Source: JAIBCM01 sp041395165
Lineage (GTDB): Bacteria; Verrucomicrobiota; Verrucomicrobiia; JADLBR01; JAIBCM01
DNA: 64,000 bases
Reading direction: 5' to 3'
Assembly (NCBI GenBank): GCA_041395165.1
Contig: JAWLBA010000007.1
Span: forward strand, 23,910 to 87,909
Below the pieces are notes generated by a model. The model ran no database searches, had not been told where the DNA came from, and worked only from the letters and a program-made list of their open reading frames with translations. The position numbers were made by a program, and so were the translations under genes. Shown here piece by piece: positions 7,888 through 16,393 of the stretch (its first letter is position 1; every line of letters begins with the position of its first letter).

Positions 7888-10079
7888 TTTTGAAGTAGTT
7901 GAGCTGCTCTTTTTCCGCTCCAAATTGCGCCTTCGATCGTTGCTGGCAGGCCTGTATTAGTCCAATCACCGGCTAAGTAAAAATTTTTCCACGGCGTTTG
8001 ACAGTCAGGGCGATGTGATAATGTTTCAGGTCGCGTTTGAAATGTGGCATCGCGAGCGCGGTAGATAAAATGGTGTAAGAGTTTAGCCGTTTTACTTTTT
8101 GGTAGAAAGCGATGACATTCTTGTAGGGCTAGTTGCAGCAATTCTTCCTGAGAAGTTTTTTCAAATTCGTAAGCTGCGCTAATTACCAAGGCAACACTGG
8201 GATAAGCCGTTTTTTCCAGGTCAGAAATTTTGGTTTTATTAAAGAGCCAGTGGATGGACGAATCGAGAAATCCGAGAAAAGGTTCGTCACAAATTTCTTG
8301 ATCGAACCAAAGATGGATTCCGATAATAGGAGAACCGTGCAGGTGGGAAATTTGTTGTGCAAGCGAACTGTTTTCGGGGAGTAGTTTTCGAATTGCGTGC
8401 CAAGGCATGGCAGAAATAATGGCATCAGCTTCTAAAATAGTTCCATTTTGGAATTCCACTTTTTTTGCTAAAGCATTTTCAAAATGAATTTTTTGAATGG
8501 CTTGACCGCAAAGAATTTTGCCACCTGCTGCTTCAATGATATTAGCAGCGGGCCGAACCAGTAGTTGACTGAGTCCTACACGACTGAAAAGAATGGTGGA
8601 ATCTTCTCTTGAGCCAAGAAAGGCGCGCCGGATAACTTCGCCAAACAGAGAGGCGGATGCGGTAGAGATGGATTCGTTGAGTGCAGCGATACAAAAAGGT
8701 TCCCACAGACTGCGAATAGCGTTAGGTGTTTGTCCGCAGGCTTGCAACCATTCTGCGGCAGTTGAGGATCGCCATTTTTCTCCTTTCGGATCGAGCCTGG
8801 CAGAAATGCCAACTTCCATAGCGCGAAATTTTTCGGAAAGAGAAAGTTCTTGAAAACCAAAAATAGCGCTTGCGAGATGAAAGGGGGCGGGCAAAGCGGC
8901 AGCTTGTAATCGTGTGATAGGTTTGGCTTCACTCACATAAGGCACATTAAGTTTGGTTTCCGGTCGTAGAAGATGTTGCGAGCCGATCCGATGAAGAAGT
9001 TCTAAAGTCGCGTGATAGCATCCCATTAAGATGTGTTGTCCGTTATCGATGTTGTCACCCGTTTTGGGATCGCGAAAAGAATGAGAGCGTCCTCCTAATG
9101 TTTGACGAGCTTCGATAAGGGTGATTTCGTGGCCGCTACGGGTAAGATGCACGGCTGCACTTAATCCTGCGACGCCACCGCCAAGAATTAAGATTTTTTT
9201 TGTTGGCGCGAGGTCATATTTTTTCTTTTTTACCTTTTTTCTTTCCTGGCGGATGGCGCGTTGCATGAGCCAAGCTTTTTTCATTTTTGAGAAAGCAATA
9301 GGTTTATGCCAAATATCGTAATCTTGCTCTTGAGCCTTTTGAAGCATTTCGAAATAAATACTGCGCATGATTTGGGCGGCTAGCATATTGGGTTTGTCTT
9401 CAGGTGGTAGTGCTCGTTCGGCTGCAGCATAGAGTGAAAAAGAGCGTTCGCCTATCAAGCGAAAAAGATTTAAAGCTCTTTCATCGATATGAGCTTTTTT
9501 TAATTCTTCGCGAGAATAGCCTGCGCGTTGAAAATCTTCTTCTGGCAAATAAACGCGATGATTGGCTAGATCGGTTTTTACATCGCGAAGAATGTTGGTG
9601 GTTTGAAATGCGAGACCTAAAAGTTCTGCGTAATATTTTGTTTGAGGATTGGTATAGCCGAAAATTTCAATGCTGACTAATCCCACGCAGGAAGCGACAC
9701 GATAACAGTATTGGCGAAGTTGCTCCCAGGTTTCATAAATGACCGGCTCCAGATCCATTGCAACGCCGTTTATAATTTCTTGCAAATAAATTTCAGGAAT
9801 GGAGTAGCGCTGAATGATCTGAGCGAGCTCGCGGGCTAGAGGCAAAGTTAGACTGTTTTGATTTTGATAACAGAACTCAATTTCTTTTCGCCATTGATCC
9901 AGTTGTTTTCGTTTTTCGGTAAGAGGTAGTGTTGTGGAATCGGCAATGTCATCGACAACGCGACAAAAAGCGTAAAAAACCGACATGGCATTTCTTTTTT
10001 CAGCGCTAAGAAAAGAAAAGGAAAGCGCTAGGTTGGAGCCGCTTTTTTTCGTTATGCTAGTTGCGCTGGAGGTGTTCAC
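7884..10079 (-). CDS. hpnDE: HpnD-HpnE fusion: presqualene diphosphate synthase plus squalene-forming FAD oxidoreductase
   Basis: 731 residues made of two normally separate proteins. Residues 1 to about 280 are a trans-isoprenyl diphosphate synthase: FSFLSAEKRNAMSVFYAFCR, the Asp-rich motif DDIAD at 43-47 and the second motif NILRDVKTDL. Residues from about 293 to the end are an FAD amine-oxidase-like protein: dinucleotide-binding motif ILGGGVAGLSAAVHL, then GGRSHSF, and a C-terminal FAD motif FYLAGDWTNTGLPATIEGA. In the known pathway HpnD makes presqualene diphosphate and HpnE reduces hydroxysqualene to squalene, with HpnC acting between them. HpnC is the next gene upstream, 14 nt away. The linker is basic (QERKKVKKKK). 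The frame is uninterrupted, so the fusion is not an artefact of a stop-codon error unless one base was gained or lost exactly at the join. Confidence 0.9.
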   Translation of the reverse strand: MNTSSATSITKKSGSNLALSFSFLSAEKRNAMSVFYAFCRVVDDIADSTTLPLTEKRKQLDQWRKEIEFCYQNQNSLTLPLARELAQIIQRYSIPEIYLQEIINGVAMDLEPVIYETWEQLRQYCYRVASCVGLVSIEIFGYTNPQTKYYAELLGLAFQTTNILRDVKTDLANHRVYLPEEDFQRAGYSREELKKAHIDERALNLFRLIGERSFSLYAAAERALPPEDKPNMLAAQIMRSIYFEMLQKAQEQDYDIWHKPIAFSKMKKAWLMQRAIRQERKKVKKKKYDLAPTKKILILGGGVAGLSAAVHLTRSGHEITLIEARQTLGGRSHSFRDPKTGDNIDNGQHILMGCYHATLELLHRIGSQHLLRPETKLNVPYVSEAKPITRLQAAALPAPFHLASAIFGFQELSLSEKFRAMEVGISARLDPKGEKWRSSTAAEWLQACGQTPNAIRSLWEPFCIAALNESISTASASLFGEVIRRAFLGSREDSTILFSRVGLSQLLVRPAANIIEAAGGKILCGQAIQKIHFENALAKKVEFQNGTILEADAIISAMPWHAIRKLLPENSSLAQQISHLHGSPIIGIHLWFDQEICDEPFLGFLDSSIHWLFNKTKISDLEKTAYPSVALVISAAYEFEKTSQEELLQLALQECHRFLPKSKTAKLLHHFIYRARDATFQTRPETLSHRPDCQTPWKNFYLAGDWTNTGLPATIEGAIWSGKRAAQLLQN

Positions 10080-10093
10080 AGAGATTTAAAAAT

Positions 10094-10945
10094 TTAAAGT
10101 TTCAAGCAAGCTTTCGGCAAGAGTCGGAGCATATCCCATTTTGAAAGAGTGGGGCGTTGGAGGTATGTGTTATAGTTAATCTTTTCTATTTTCCGTAAAA
10201 TTTCAGTGCCGCCTAGCCAAGTGAGCCGAATTTCAAATCTTAATCCGCGATTAAGGTGTTCCGGTAAACTTTTGCCTTCATTAAAAATTTGCCAAGTGCG
10301 ATCGACTTGAAATTTCAACAGGTTCCGAAATTGAGGAGTGTCGGCATTATTTTTTAACTGCGTTTCATCGATTTGAAAAGTGGCCATATCGTTTTGAGGG
10401 AGGTAAATACGATCTTTTAAAAGATCAACGCTCACGTCTTGCCAGAAATTGGCAAGTTGCAAGCCAGTGCAAATTTTATCGCTCAGTTGATGAAGTTTTT
10501 CGTCGCGATAATTAAAAACATGAAGAACTAAACGTCCGACCGGATTGGCGCTACGACGACAGTAGTCTAAAACTTCATCAAAGTTAGCGTAACGAGTTTT
10601 GACTACATCTTGTTTGAAAGCAGAAACAAGATCGCGAAATAGTTGAACAGGGAGCTGACATTTTTCAATGGCTTCGCGCAATGCGATAAAAATAGGTTCT
10701 TGATTTTTGCCTTCCAGAGCCAGATCTAAATGATTTTCCCAACGCTCTAAAAGTGCAATTCTTTCAGGAACAGTAAGGGTCTGAACGGTTTCGTCGGCAA
10801 AATCATCGGCTGTGCGAGCAAAGGCGTAGACGGCATGAATATATTTACGTTGAGGTTGAGGCAAGAGCCGCGAGCCTACGGGAAAATTTTCATAATGGTT
10901 TTGCGCTTGGCGAGAGCATTGAAGGTAGGCTTCGTCGAGGGTCAT
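10094..10945 (-). CDS. hpnC: HpnC, hydroxysqualene synthase
   Basis: 283 residues of the squalene/phytoene synthase fold. Both substrate-Mg2+ motifs are visible: RTADDFADE (Asp at 47, 48 and 51) and NFWQDVSVDLLKDRIYLP. In the HpnCDE route HpnC converts presqualene diphosphate to hydroxysqualene. The N-terminus, with YENFPVGSRLLP before the first Asp motif, is typical of HpnC rather than HpnD. It lies 14 nt upstream of the HpnD-HpnE fusion on the same strand, so all three steps from farnesyl diphosphate to squalene are encoded together. Confidence 0.92.
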   Translation of the reverse strand: MTLDEAYLQCSRQAQNHYENFPVGSRLLPQPQRKYIHAVYAFARTADDFADETVQTLTVPERIALLERWENHLDLALEGKNQEPIFIALREAIEKCQLPVQLFRDLVSAFKQDVVKTRYANFDEVLDYCRRSANPVGRLVLHVFNYRDEKLHQLSDKICTGLQLANFWQDVSVDLLKDRIYLPQNDMATFQIDETQLKNNADTPQFRNLLKFQVDRTWQIFNEGKSLPEHLNRGLRFEIRLTWLGGTEILRKIEKINYNTYLQRPTLSKWDMLRLLPKACLKL

Positions 10946-10949
10946 GGGT

Positions 10950-11300
10950 TTATTCAGTTGAGATTTCGTGATAAGTTAAGCGATTTCTAACTAAAGCGTG
11001 AGGTTGCAAAAGCCAAACATTTTGTTGTTTGTAAACTCGATCTCCAGCGCTTTCGTATTCCAGGCCTTCTATGTGATTTTCTTCTTTAACTCCCATAAAG
11101 TAGATGTCGTAATCGGTTTGGTCAGGGTGAGAGTAAATTTCGGCTGTGACATCGTTGTTTGTATCGATTTCTAAATCAATTCGGGAGTAGTCATTGTCTT
11201 TTTGATAAACAAATTGTCTTTTTCCATTCGTAGTGGGTTGAGTAGTTTGACATGCGGGTAAAAGACATGCGGCTAAGAAAAGGATGCTAAAATGTTTCAT
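10950..11300 (-). CDS. Small lipoprotein, unknown function
   Basis: 116 residues. The N-terminal signal MKHFSILFLAACLLPACQTT ends in a lipobox (LPAC), so a lipid-anchored envelope protein is predicted. The mature part is polar and has no recognised domain (for example RIDLEIDTNNDVTAEIYSHP). It is immediately upstream of hpnC (4 nt) and in the same direction, so it is probably the first gene of that operon. I do not recognise a family. Confidence 0.65.
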   Translation of the reverse strand: MKHFSILFLAACLLPACQTTQPTTNGKRQFVYQKDNDYSRIDLEIDTNNDVTAEIYSHPDQTDYDIYFMGVKEENHIEGLEYESAGDRVYKQQNVWLLQPHALVRNRLTYHEISTE

Positions 11301-11377
11301 AAATGCTTTTTAACTGAACTTAGAAAAGTGAAAATAATTTTATTTCTTCTTTTTTTATCTCTTTTTATTATAGCGAG

Positions 11378-12456
11378 ATGAAACAGTCGGAAAATGAGAT
11401 GCCTACAAAGTTAGGTTACCGCATGCCAGCAGAGTGGGAGCCACATGAAGCGACCTGGTTGAGTTGGCCGCGTCGTGATGGGATTTCGTTTCCAGGACGA
11501 TTTGATTCTATTCCTTCTTATTGGGTCCGAATGGCGGAACTTTTGTCTGAGGGGGAAATGGTCAGAATTAATGTGTTTAACGAGGCGCATGAGGCGGAGG
11601 TTAAAGAATATTTGGTGAAGGGGGGATTGGAAAAAAGGTTAAATCAGCGGATTTTTTTGCATCGTTTTCCAGCTTATGAACCGTGGTGTCGAGATCATGG
11701 TCCGATTTTTGTTGTGAAAGAAGAGGCTCCGGAATTGGCGGTTGTGGATTGGGATTATAATGCGTGGGGCGGTAAATATCCGCCTTATGATTGGGATGAT
11801 GAGGTGCCGCAGCACATTGCTGATTTTTTAAAAGTTCCTTGTTTCCGGCCAAAAATGATTTTGGAAGGAGGCTCGATTGATGTGAATGGTTGTGGATCTC
11901 TTTTAACGACGACTTCTTGTTTGTTAAACCCGAATCGCAATCCGGATTTGAGTCAGGAAAGTATCGAAGATTATTTGAGAGATTATTTGGGTGTGACTAA
12001 TATTTTATGGCTTGGAGATGGAATTATTGGAGATGACACCGATGGTCATGTGGATGATATTACGCGTTTTGTTTCGCCTACTACTATAATCACTTGCATC
12101 ACTGACGATCCGCAGGATCCTAATTTTGAACCGCTCATGGAAAACTATCGTCGTTTATTAGAGATGAAAAATGAGGAAGGAAAACCTTTCCATGTTTGTT
12201 CGTTGCCCATGCCAACTCCGCAAAGTTATGAGGGGCAGCCCTTACCAGCGAGCTATGCCAATTTTTATATTGGAAACAAAGTGGTGTTGGTGCCCATTTA
12301 TGATTGTGATAATGATGGAGAGGTTTTGGTAACTTTACGGGAATTATTTCCCAAACGAAAGTGCATGGAATTGATTGCCGGGACTTGATTTGGGGATTGG
12401 GCGCGTTTCATTGTGTGACTCAGCAACAGCCTGCCATTAAAAAAGTGAAGCAATAG
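11378..12456 (+). CDS. aguA: Agmatine deiminase, with a frameshift before the catalytic cysteine
   Basis: Converts agmatine to N-carbamoylputrescine. The bulk reads in one frame from 11378: RMPAEWEPHEATWLSWP, YEPWCRDHGPIF, LEGGSIDVNG, GDDTDGHVDDITRFV. That frame stops at 12388 before the C-terminal catalytic segment. A different frame from about 12373 continues DCRDLIWGLGAFHCVTQQQP and ends at 12456, supplying the catalytic Cys. One missing base near 12371 (gaaattg read as gaattg) explains it. Repaired length is about 359 residues, typical of the family. The product could feed putrescine synthesis; a separate N-carbamoylputrescine amidase is not obvious here. A second in-frame ATG at 11399 (MPTKLGYRM) may be the true start. 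Confidence 0.92.
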
Positions 12457-12481
12457 AAAAAGGCCCACGTCTAATGGGAAT

Positions 12482-12982
12482 ATGAAAAAATCCCTAGTTT
12501 CCCAATGGAGTATTGTCACGGCGATGGTTGCCGGTTTGGTTGTTGTTTGTCATCATTCTGTTCAAGCGGAAGACTCTCCGTCTGATCCAAAAAGTCAGAG
12601 ATTAATTAAGCGTTTTGACACCAATAAAGATGGAAAATTGGATGCAAAAGAGCTGGAGGTGATGAAGGCTAAGATGGCTGAGATGCGAAAAGAGCATCAA
12701 GAAAAAATGCTAGAGAAGTTTGATAAAAATAAAGATGGAAAATTGGACGATCAGGAAAAAGCTGAGATGCAAAAGGCTCGACAAGCTTGGCAGGAGCAAC
12801 GCACAGAAAATAGAGAAAAAGTTTTTGAAAGATTGGATTTAAATAAAGATGGAAAGTTGGACGAAGCGGAATTGAAAAAAGCTCAGGAACAACGATTGGA
12901 TAAGGCAATGTCTTTAGACACGAACAAAGATGGGAAAATAGATAAAAAAGAGTGGGAAGCGTGGAAACCACATAAAGAATAA
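12482..12982 (+). CDS. Secreted EF-hand calcium-binding protein
   Basis: 166 residues. A signal peptide (1 to about 29, ending VQA) is followed by a Lys/Glu-rich helical protein with four canonical EF-hand loops: DTNKDGKLDAKE (46-57), DKNKDGKLDDQE (81-92), DLNKDGKLDEAE (119-130) and DTNKDGKIDKKE (146-157). All have the acidic and Gly positions needed to bind Ca2+. Such proteins are common in Planctomycetes and Verrucomicrobia; their function is not known. It lies 25 nt after aguA, probably by chance or simple read-through. Confidence 0.85.
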   Translation: MKKSLVSQWSIVTAMVAGLVVVCHHSVQAEDSPSDPKSQRLIKRFDTNKDGKLDAKELEVMKAKMAEMRKEHQEKMLEKFDKNKDGKLDDQEKAEMQKARQAWQEQRTENREKVFERLDLNKDGKLDEAELKKAQEQRLDKAMSLDTNKDGKIDKKEWEAWKPHKE

Positions 12983-13083
12983 ATTATCTGATCCATTAAC
13001 ACAGTTTTTTAACTTTTTTTACTAGTAAATAATTTGTGTGAATTGGTAAAATCCGGAAAAAAGACATCTATTTTACCAATTCA

Positions 13084-13680
13084 TTATTCATCTTTTTTGG
13101 TGATTTCTAGGTGGAGAGTGTTGGTGGCGACACCCGCGCGATTTTCGACAATAAGTTTGATGGGAAAGTTACCTACGGGAACGTGGCGTTCGGTGTGACG
13201 GTAATAGAAGTCGATTTCGCCGCGGCTTTTGCTGAATTTGGGCCAGTCGTTGGGCCAGGCGATGTCGCTATTGGTGTTGCCGCCAGTTTTTCCCACTGGG
13301 AAAACGACACTAAAATTGGTGGGTCTGGGGATAGCGGTAATACGATAGCGTCCGTCAATTTTGTGGATGGCGTGGTAGGGATCCCATTTGATTTCGATTG
13401 ATTTAAAAAGGCGACTGGTAATTCTGGGTTTGGGGTAGCGACGTTTTATGGTTAGTGTATAAATTTGTGAGTTGGTAGCATTAAGTTGTTCGTTAGTGGC
13501 GTTGATTTGAATGGCGGTTATGATGATGGCGAGATTGGTGGTTTTATGAAGGGGAGTGCCTGAAATAATGCCTTCGGTTGTATTAAGGGTTAAGTTGGTG
13601 GTAAGTTAGTTGCGCTTGAATTGAGTGGCAACGTTAGTTGAGAATATTGATTTGAAAAGATAAAGGCTGTTTCACGCGTC
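13084..13680 (-). pseudogene. C-terminal remnant of a putative-Ig-domain (He_PIG-like) surface protein
   Basis: On the minus strand a frame is open from about 13597 to the stop at 13084 without a start codon at its upstream end. It encodes LTLNTTEGIISGTPL, the usual signature of bacterial putative-Ig repeats, followed by a beta-rich segment and RAGVATNTLHLEITKKDE at the C-terminus. Just upstream, in another frame, FSNQYSQLTLPLNSSATNLPPT looks like the preceding half of the same domain, joined by a one-base shift near 13597. Nothing recognisable continues beyond about 13680. It looks like a truncated relic of a large adhesin or autotransporter-type protein. A start codon could lie inside, but no ribosome site supports one. 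Confidence 0.5.
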
Positions 13681-13906
13681 CATATGAATTTCAAAAGGAG
13701 CTTCAAAAGTTAAGTGGTATAGCTAAGAAAGGTGATGAGGAGTGTCGCACTTACGACGTTCAAGATTAATGGTTTCATGATCTTAATAGTTAATTTAAAT
13801 AAAATTTTTCAAAATGAAAGGCTCTTTCTGAGATGGGCTATAGGCGGTTTTTATGAGCTGGTATTAAAATTGCTTTTAAAATAGGGTTTTTAGGTAGAAT
13901 AAAGTG

Positions 13907-14190
13907 GCATACGCCATTTGGCGTATTGAGGGAGTTGAAAAATCGTGGAATACTGTCCTACAATGAAAAAGCTAGGTTCAATTCAATTAAAGGTTCAGAC
14001 GAGGACTACGGGAGATTGGAATCGTCTGGTTTCTAAGAATGACCAACTTAAACTGCAGGTATGGGAGAGCCTGTGGTATTTGGTGGGGGATGGCCAAGCA
14101 TCTCCTTTCCACTTTGCAAGGAATTCGCTTTCAAGGCGAAGAATGAAAACGCAAAGCCGGGACAAAAAATCCCGGCTTTTCTTGTTTTTT
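13907..14190 (+). ncRNA. Candidate structured RNA ending in an intrinsic terminator
   Basis: The roughly 750-nt interval between the adhesin remnant and mreB holds no convincing protein gene. It does contain successive inverted repeats on the plus strand: CAGACGA/TCGTCTG (13996-14002 with 14022-14028), CAGG/CCTG (14056-14059 with 14070-14073), GGGGATG/CATCTCC (14086-14092 with 14099-14105, loop GCCAAG), CTTTGC/GCAAAG (14112-14117 with 14151-14156) enclosing TTCGC/GCGAA (14124-14128 with 14136-14140), then a strong terminator. A weak promoter (TTGCTT at 13870, TAGAAT at 13895, 19-nt spacing) lies upstream. I could not match it to tmRNA, RNase P RNA, SRP RNA or a known riboswitch. A 92-codon frame (13945-14223) overlaps but has no protein-like features. 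Confidence 0.4.
14153..14190 (+). terminator. Rho-independent terminator
   Basis: A perfect 10-bp stem AAAGCCGGGA/TCCCGGCTTT (14153-14162 with 14170-14179), 7-nt A-rich loop, then a T-rich tract to 14190. Its base overlaps the 3' arm of the preceding CTTTGC/GCAAAG stem, so the two could compete. It ends the candidate RNA upstream of mreB. Confidence 0.8.
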
Positions 14191-14310
14191 ACAGGCGGTA
14201 GGGTGGTGGTAGCTGAGGGCTGAAAGATTTTAGTCTGTGGGCGAAATGGAATAAGTATTTTTGTTAGTTCAAAAAAAGCAGATAAACAGCCTAGACCTCA
14301 GCCCGGAGTG

Positions 14311-14325
14311 CTACGTATAACGTAG
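14311..14325. promoter_or_regulatory. Perfect palindrome upstream of mreB, possible operator
   Basis: CTACGT-ATA-ACGTAG is a perfect inverted repeat about 110 nt upstream of the mreB start. No T-tract follows, so it is not a terminator. A TTGACC hexamer (14392-14397) that could be a -35 box lies between it and mreB, with only a poor -10 match. A regulator-binding role is a guess. Confidence 0.25.
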
Positions 14326-14431
14326 TAAGTTGGCGGCTGTGTTACTTCATAATTTTTAACTTATAATTTAATTATTATGTGGTAAAATGCCTTGACCATT
14401 TTGCGCTTCGAGGTAAGGATGAGAGGATATT

Positions 14432-15469
14432 ATGTTAAGAAAGTTGCTTGGATTTTTTTTCCATGATATTGGGATTGATTTAGGAACAGCCAATACGCTG
14501 GTGTTTGTTAAGGATCGCGGTGTTGTGTTGCGAGAGCCTTCGGTTGTAGCTGTGCAATCTGGCACGCGTAAGGTAGTGGCAGTTGGTGATGAAGCGAAGC
14601 GCATGTTGGGCAGAACGCCGGGAAATATTACGGCAGTGCGGCCTTTGAAGGACGGGGTGATTGCGGATTTTGATATTACGGAAGCGATGTTGCGTCATTT
14701 TATTAAGAAGGTGCATCATGGTAGTAAGTTGGTGAGTCCGATGGTGGTGATTGCAATTCCTTCAGGCATTACGGAAGTTGAAAAGCGTGCGGTTCGCGAA
14801 TCGGCATTGCATGCGGGTGCAAGAGAAGTTTATTTGATTGAGGAGCCGATGGCGGCTGCGTTAGGTGTCGGATTGCCGGTGCAAGAGGCAGCGGGTAATA
14901 TGATTGTGGATATTGGTGGGGGAACGACGGAAATTGCGATTATTTCTTTGGGAGGCATTGTTTATTGTCGCAGTGTGCGAGTGGCAGGTGACGAGCTAGA
15001 TGAGAGTATTAGTATTTATTTAAAACGCGCTTATAATTTGATGATTGGTGAAAGAACTGCTGAAGATATTAAGATTAAAATCGGTTCGGTGCATGTGATG
15101 GATAAAGAGATGACGATGGAAGTAAAAGGGCGCGATTTGGTTGCGGGCTTGCCGAAGACGTTGACGATCACTTCTCAAGAGGTGCGGGAAGCGTTGTTGG
15201 GACCAGTGCAAACGATTTTAGAAGCGATTCGTATTACGTTGGAACGTTGTCCTCCCGAGTTATCGGCGGATTTGATTGATCGTGGTATTGTTTTGGCGGG
15301 TGGCGGTGCGTTGTTGCGAGGTATGGATCGTTTGATTTCTGAAGAAACGGCATTGCCTGTGTATGTGGCGGAGGATCCTTTGAGTGCGGTGGTGGAAGGC
15401 ACAGGTAAAGTATTGCAAGAATTTAAATTTTTAAAGAAAGTGGCTTCTTACGAAGGAAAAGCCAGTTAA
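14432..15469 (+). CDS. mreB: Rod-shape-determining protein MreB (bacterial actin)
   Basis: 345 residues, full length. The actin-fold nucleotide-binding motifs are intact: phosphate-1 GIDLGTANTLVFVKDRG, phosphate-2 IVDIGGGTTEIAIISLGG and adenosine-binding VLAGGGALLRGMD. MreB polymerises under the membrane and positions the elongation machinery for side-wall peptidoglycan. The start ATG has a good ribosome site (GAGAGGA, 14421-14427). It heads the operon mreB-mreC-mreD-mrdA-rodA. Confidence 0.97.
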   Translation: MLRKLLGFFFHDIGIDLGTANTLVFVKDRGVVLREPSVVAVQSGTRKVVAVGDEAKRMLGRTPGNITAVRPLKDGVIADFDITEAMLRHFIKKVHHGSKLVSPMVVIAIPSGITEVEKRAVRESALHAGAREVYLIEEPMAAALGVGLPVQEAAGNMIVDIGGGTTEIAIISLGGIVYCRSVRVAGDELDESISIYLKRAYNLMIGERTAEDIKIKIGSVHVMDKEMTMEVKGRDLVAGLPKTLTITSQEVREALLGPVQTILEAIRITLERCPPELSADLIDRGIVLAGGGALLRGMDRLISEETALPVYVAEDPLSAVVEGTGKVLQEFKFLKKVASYEGKAS

Positions 15470-15571
15470 TAAAGCGGTGAGGCGAGAGAATAAAAAATAT
15501 ATTTTTACTCTAAAATTGGCTGAATGGCTGCGGAAGACAGCGCGTTTTTAATGGGAAGGCGTTGTGTGATC

Positions 15572-16390
15572 ATGAAAAAAGTTTATTGGTTAATTTTGAT
15601 CATTATTCTTTCCATTATTAGTGCTCTTTTTTTGATTCCTAAAGATGTGGCACAGGATTGGAAGCTGAAGGTTTTGGAGATCACATCTCCTTTTTTTAAG
15701 GGTATTGCGAGAGTGAAGTGGCAGGTGACGGTGTTGGGGAATGATTTGAAGTCGATTAATCAAATTAAAAAAGAAAATTTAGAGTTGTTAGCAATTAATG
15801 CGCAGTTGCGTGCGGAGAATGAGACGTTTCGCAATTTGGAAAAAGAAAATCAGGAATTGAAAAAAGCGTTGCGATTTCAACAAACCAGCTCTTTTCAATT
15901 GTTGATTGCGCGGGTGATTGCGCGGGAGCCTTCGACGTGGTGGCAATATATTACCATTGATCGTGGGGAGGAAGATGGTTTGCAAGTGGATCAAGCAGTG
16001 GTTTCGCCACAAGGATTAATTGGAAAAGTGTCGGCGGTGACACCGGGAACGGCTAAGGTGGTTTTATTGGGTGATGAAAATTGTCGTGTTTCAGCGACTT
16101 TGGAGGGTAGTAATGAGCAAGGGATTGTAGTGGGTCAGTTAACGGAAGTGGGAGGTGTGCAATGTCGGATGACATTTATTTCTCGAACCGCTGCGATTGA
16201 TATTGGCCAGAAAGTTTATACGTCGGGGTTGGGTGGAGTTTTTCCGCAGGGATTGTTGGTGGGTGAGGTTGCGGAATTGGTTTCGGCGAATGAGAGTGGT
16301 GGGTTTGGATTGTATCGTGAAGTGTTAATTATGCCTTCGGCTGAATTATCAAATTTAGGTGATGTTTTTGTGGTGATTCGGAAAAAATAG
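15572..16390 (+). CDS. mreC: Rod-shape-determining protein MreC
   Basis: About 272 residues from the ATG at 15572 (MKKVYWLILI), chosen because the signal-anchor helix begins there; an upstream in-frame ATG at 15524 would add a charged leader not found in the family. After the single membrane helix come a coiled coil (about 60-100, rich in N/E/L heptads) and the beta-rich periplasmic domain with SPQGLIGKV and TSGLGGVFPQGLLVGEV, the family hallmark. It links MreB filaments to PBP2 and RodA across the inner membrane. It ends 3 nt before mreD. Confidence 0.93.
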   Translation: MKKVYWLILIIILSIISALFLIPKDVAQDWKLKVLEITSPFFKGIARVKWQVTVLGNDLKSINQIKKENLELLAINAQLRAENETFRNLEKENQELKKALRFQQTSSFQLLIARVIAREPSTWWQYITIDRGEEDGLQVDQAVVSPQGLIGKVSAVTPGTAKVVLLGDENCRVSATLEGSNEQGIVVGQLTEVGGVQCRMTFISRTAAIDIGQKVYTSGLGGVFPQGLLVGEVAELVSANESGGFGLYREVLIMPSAELSNLGDVFVVIRKK

Positions 16391-16393
16391 ATT

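Noticed and set aside
13945..14223. 92-codon open frame in the pre-mreB gap
   Set aside because: It runs through the hairpins and terminator, has no ribosome site and no protein-like composition; read as non-coding structure.
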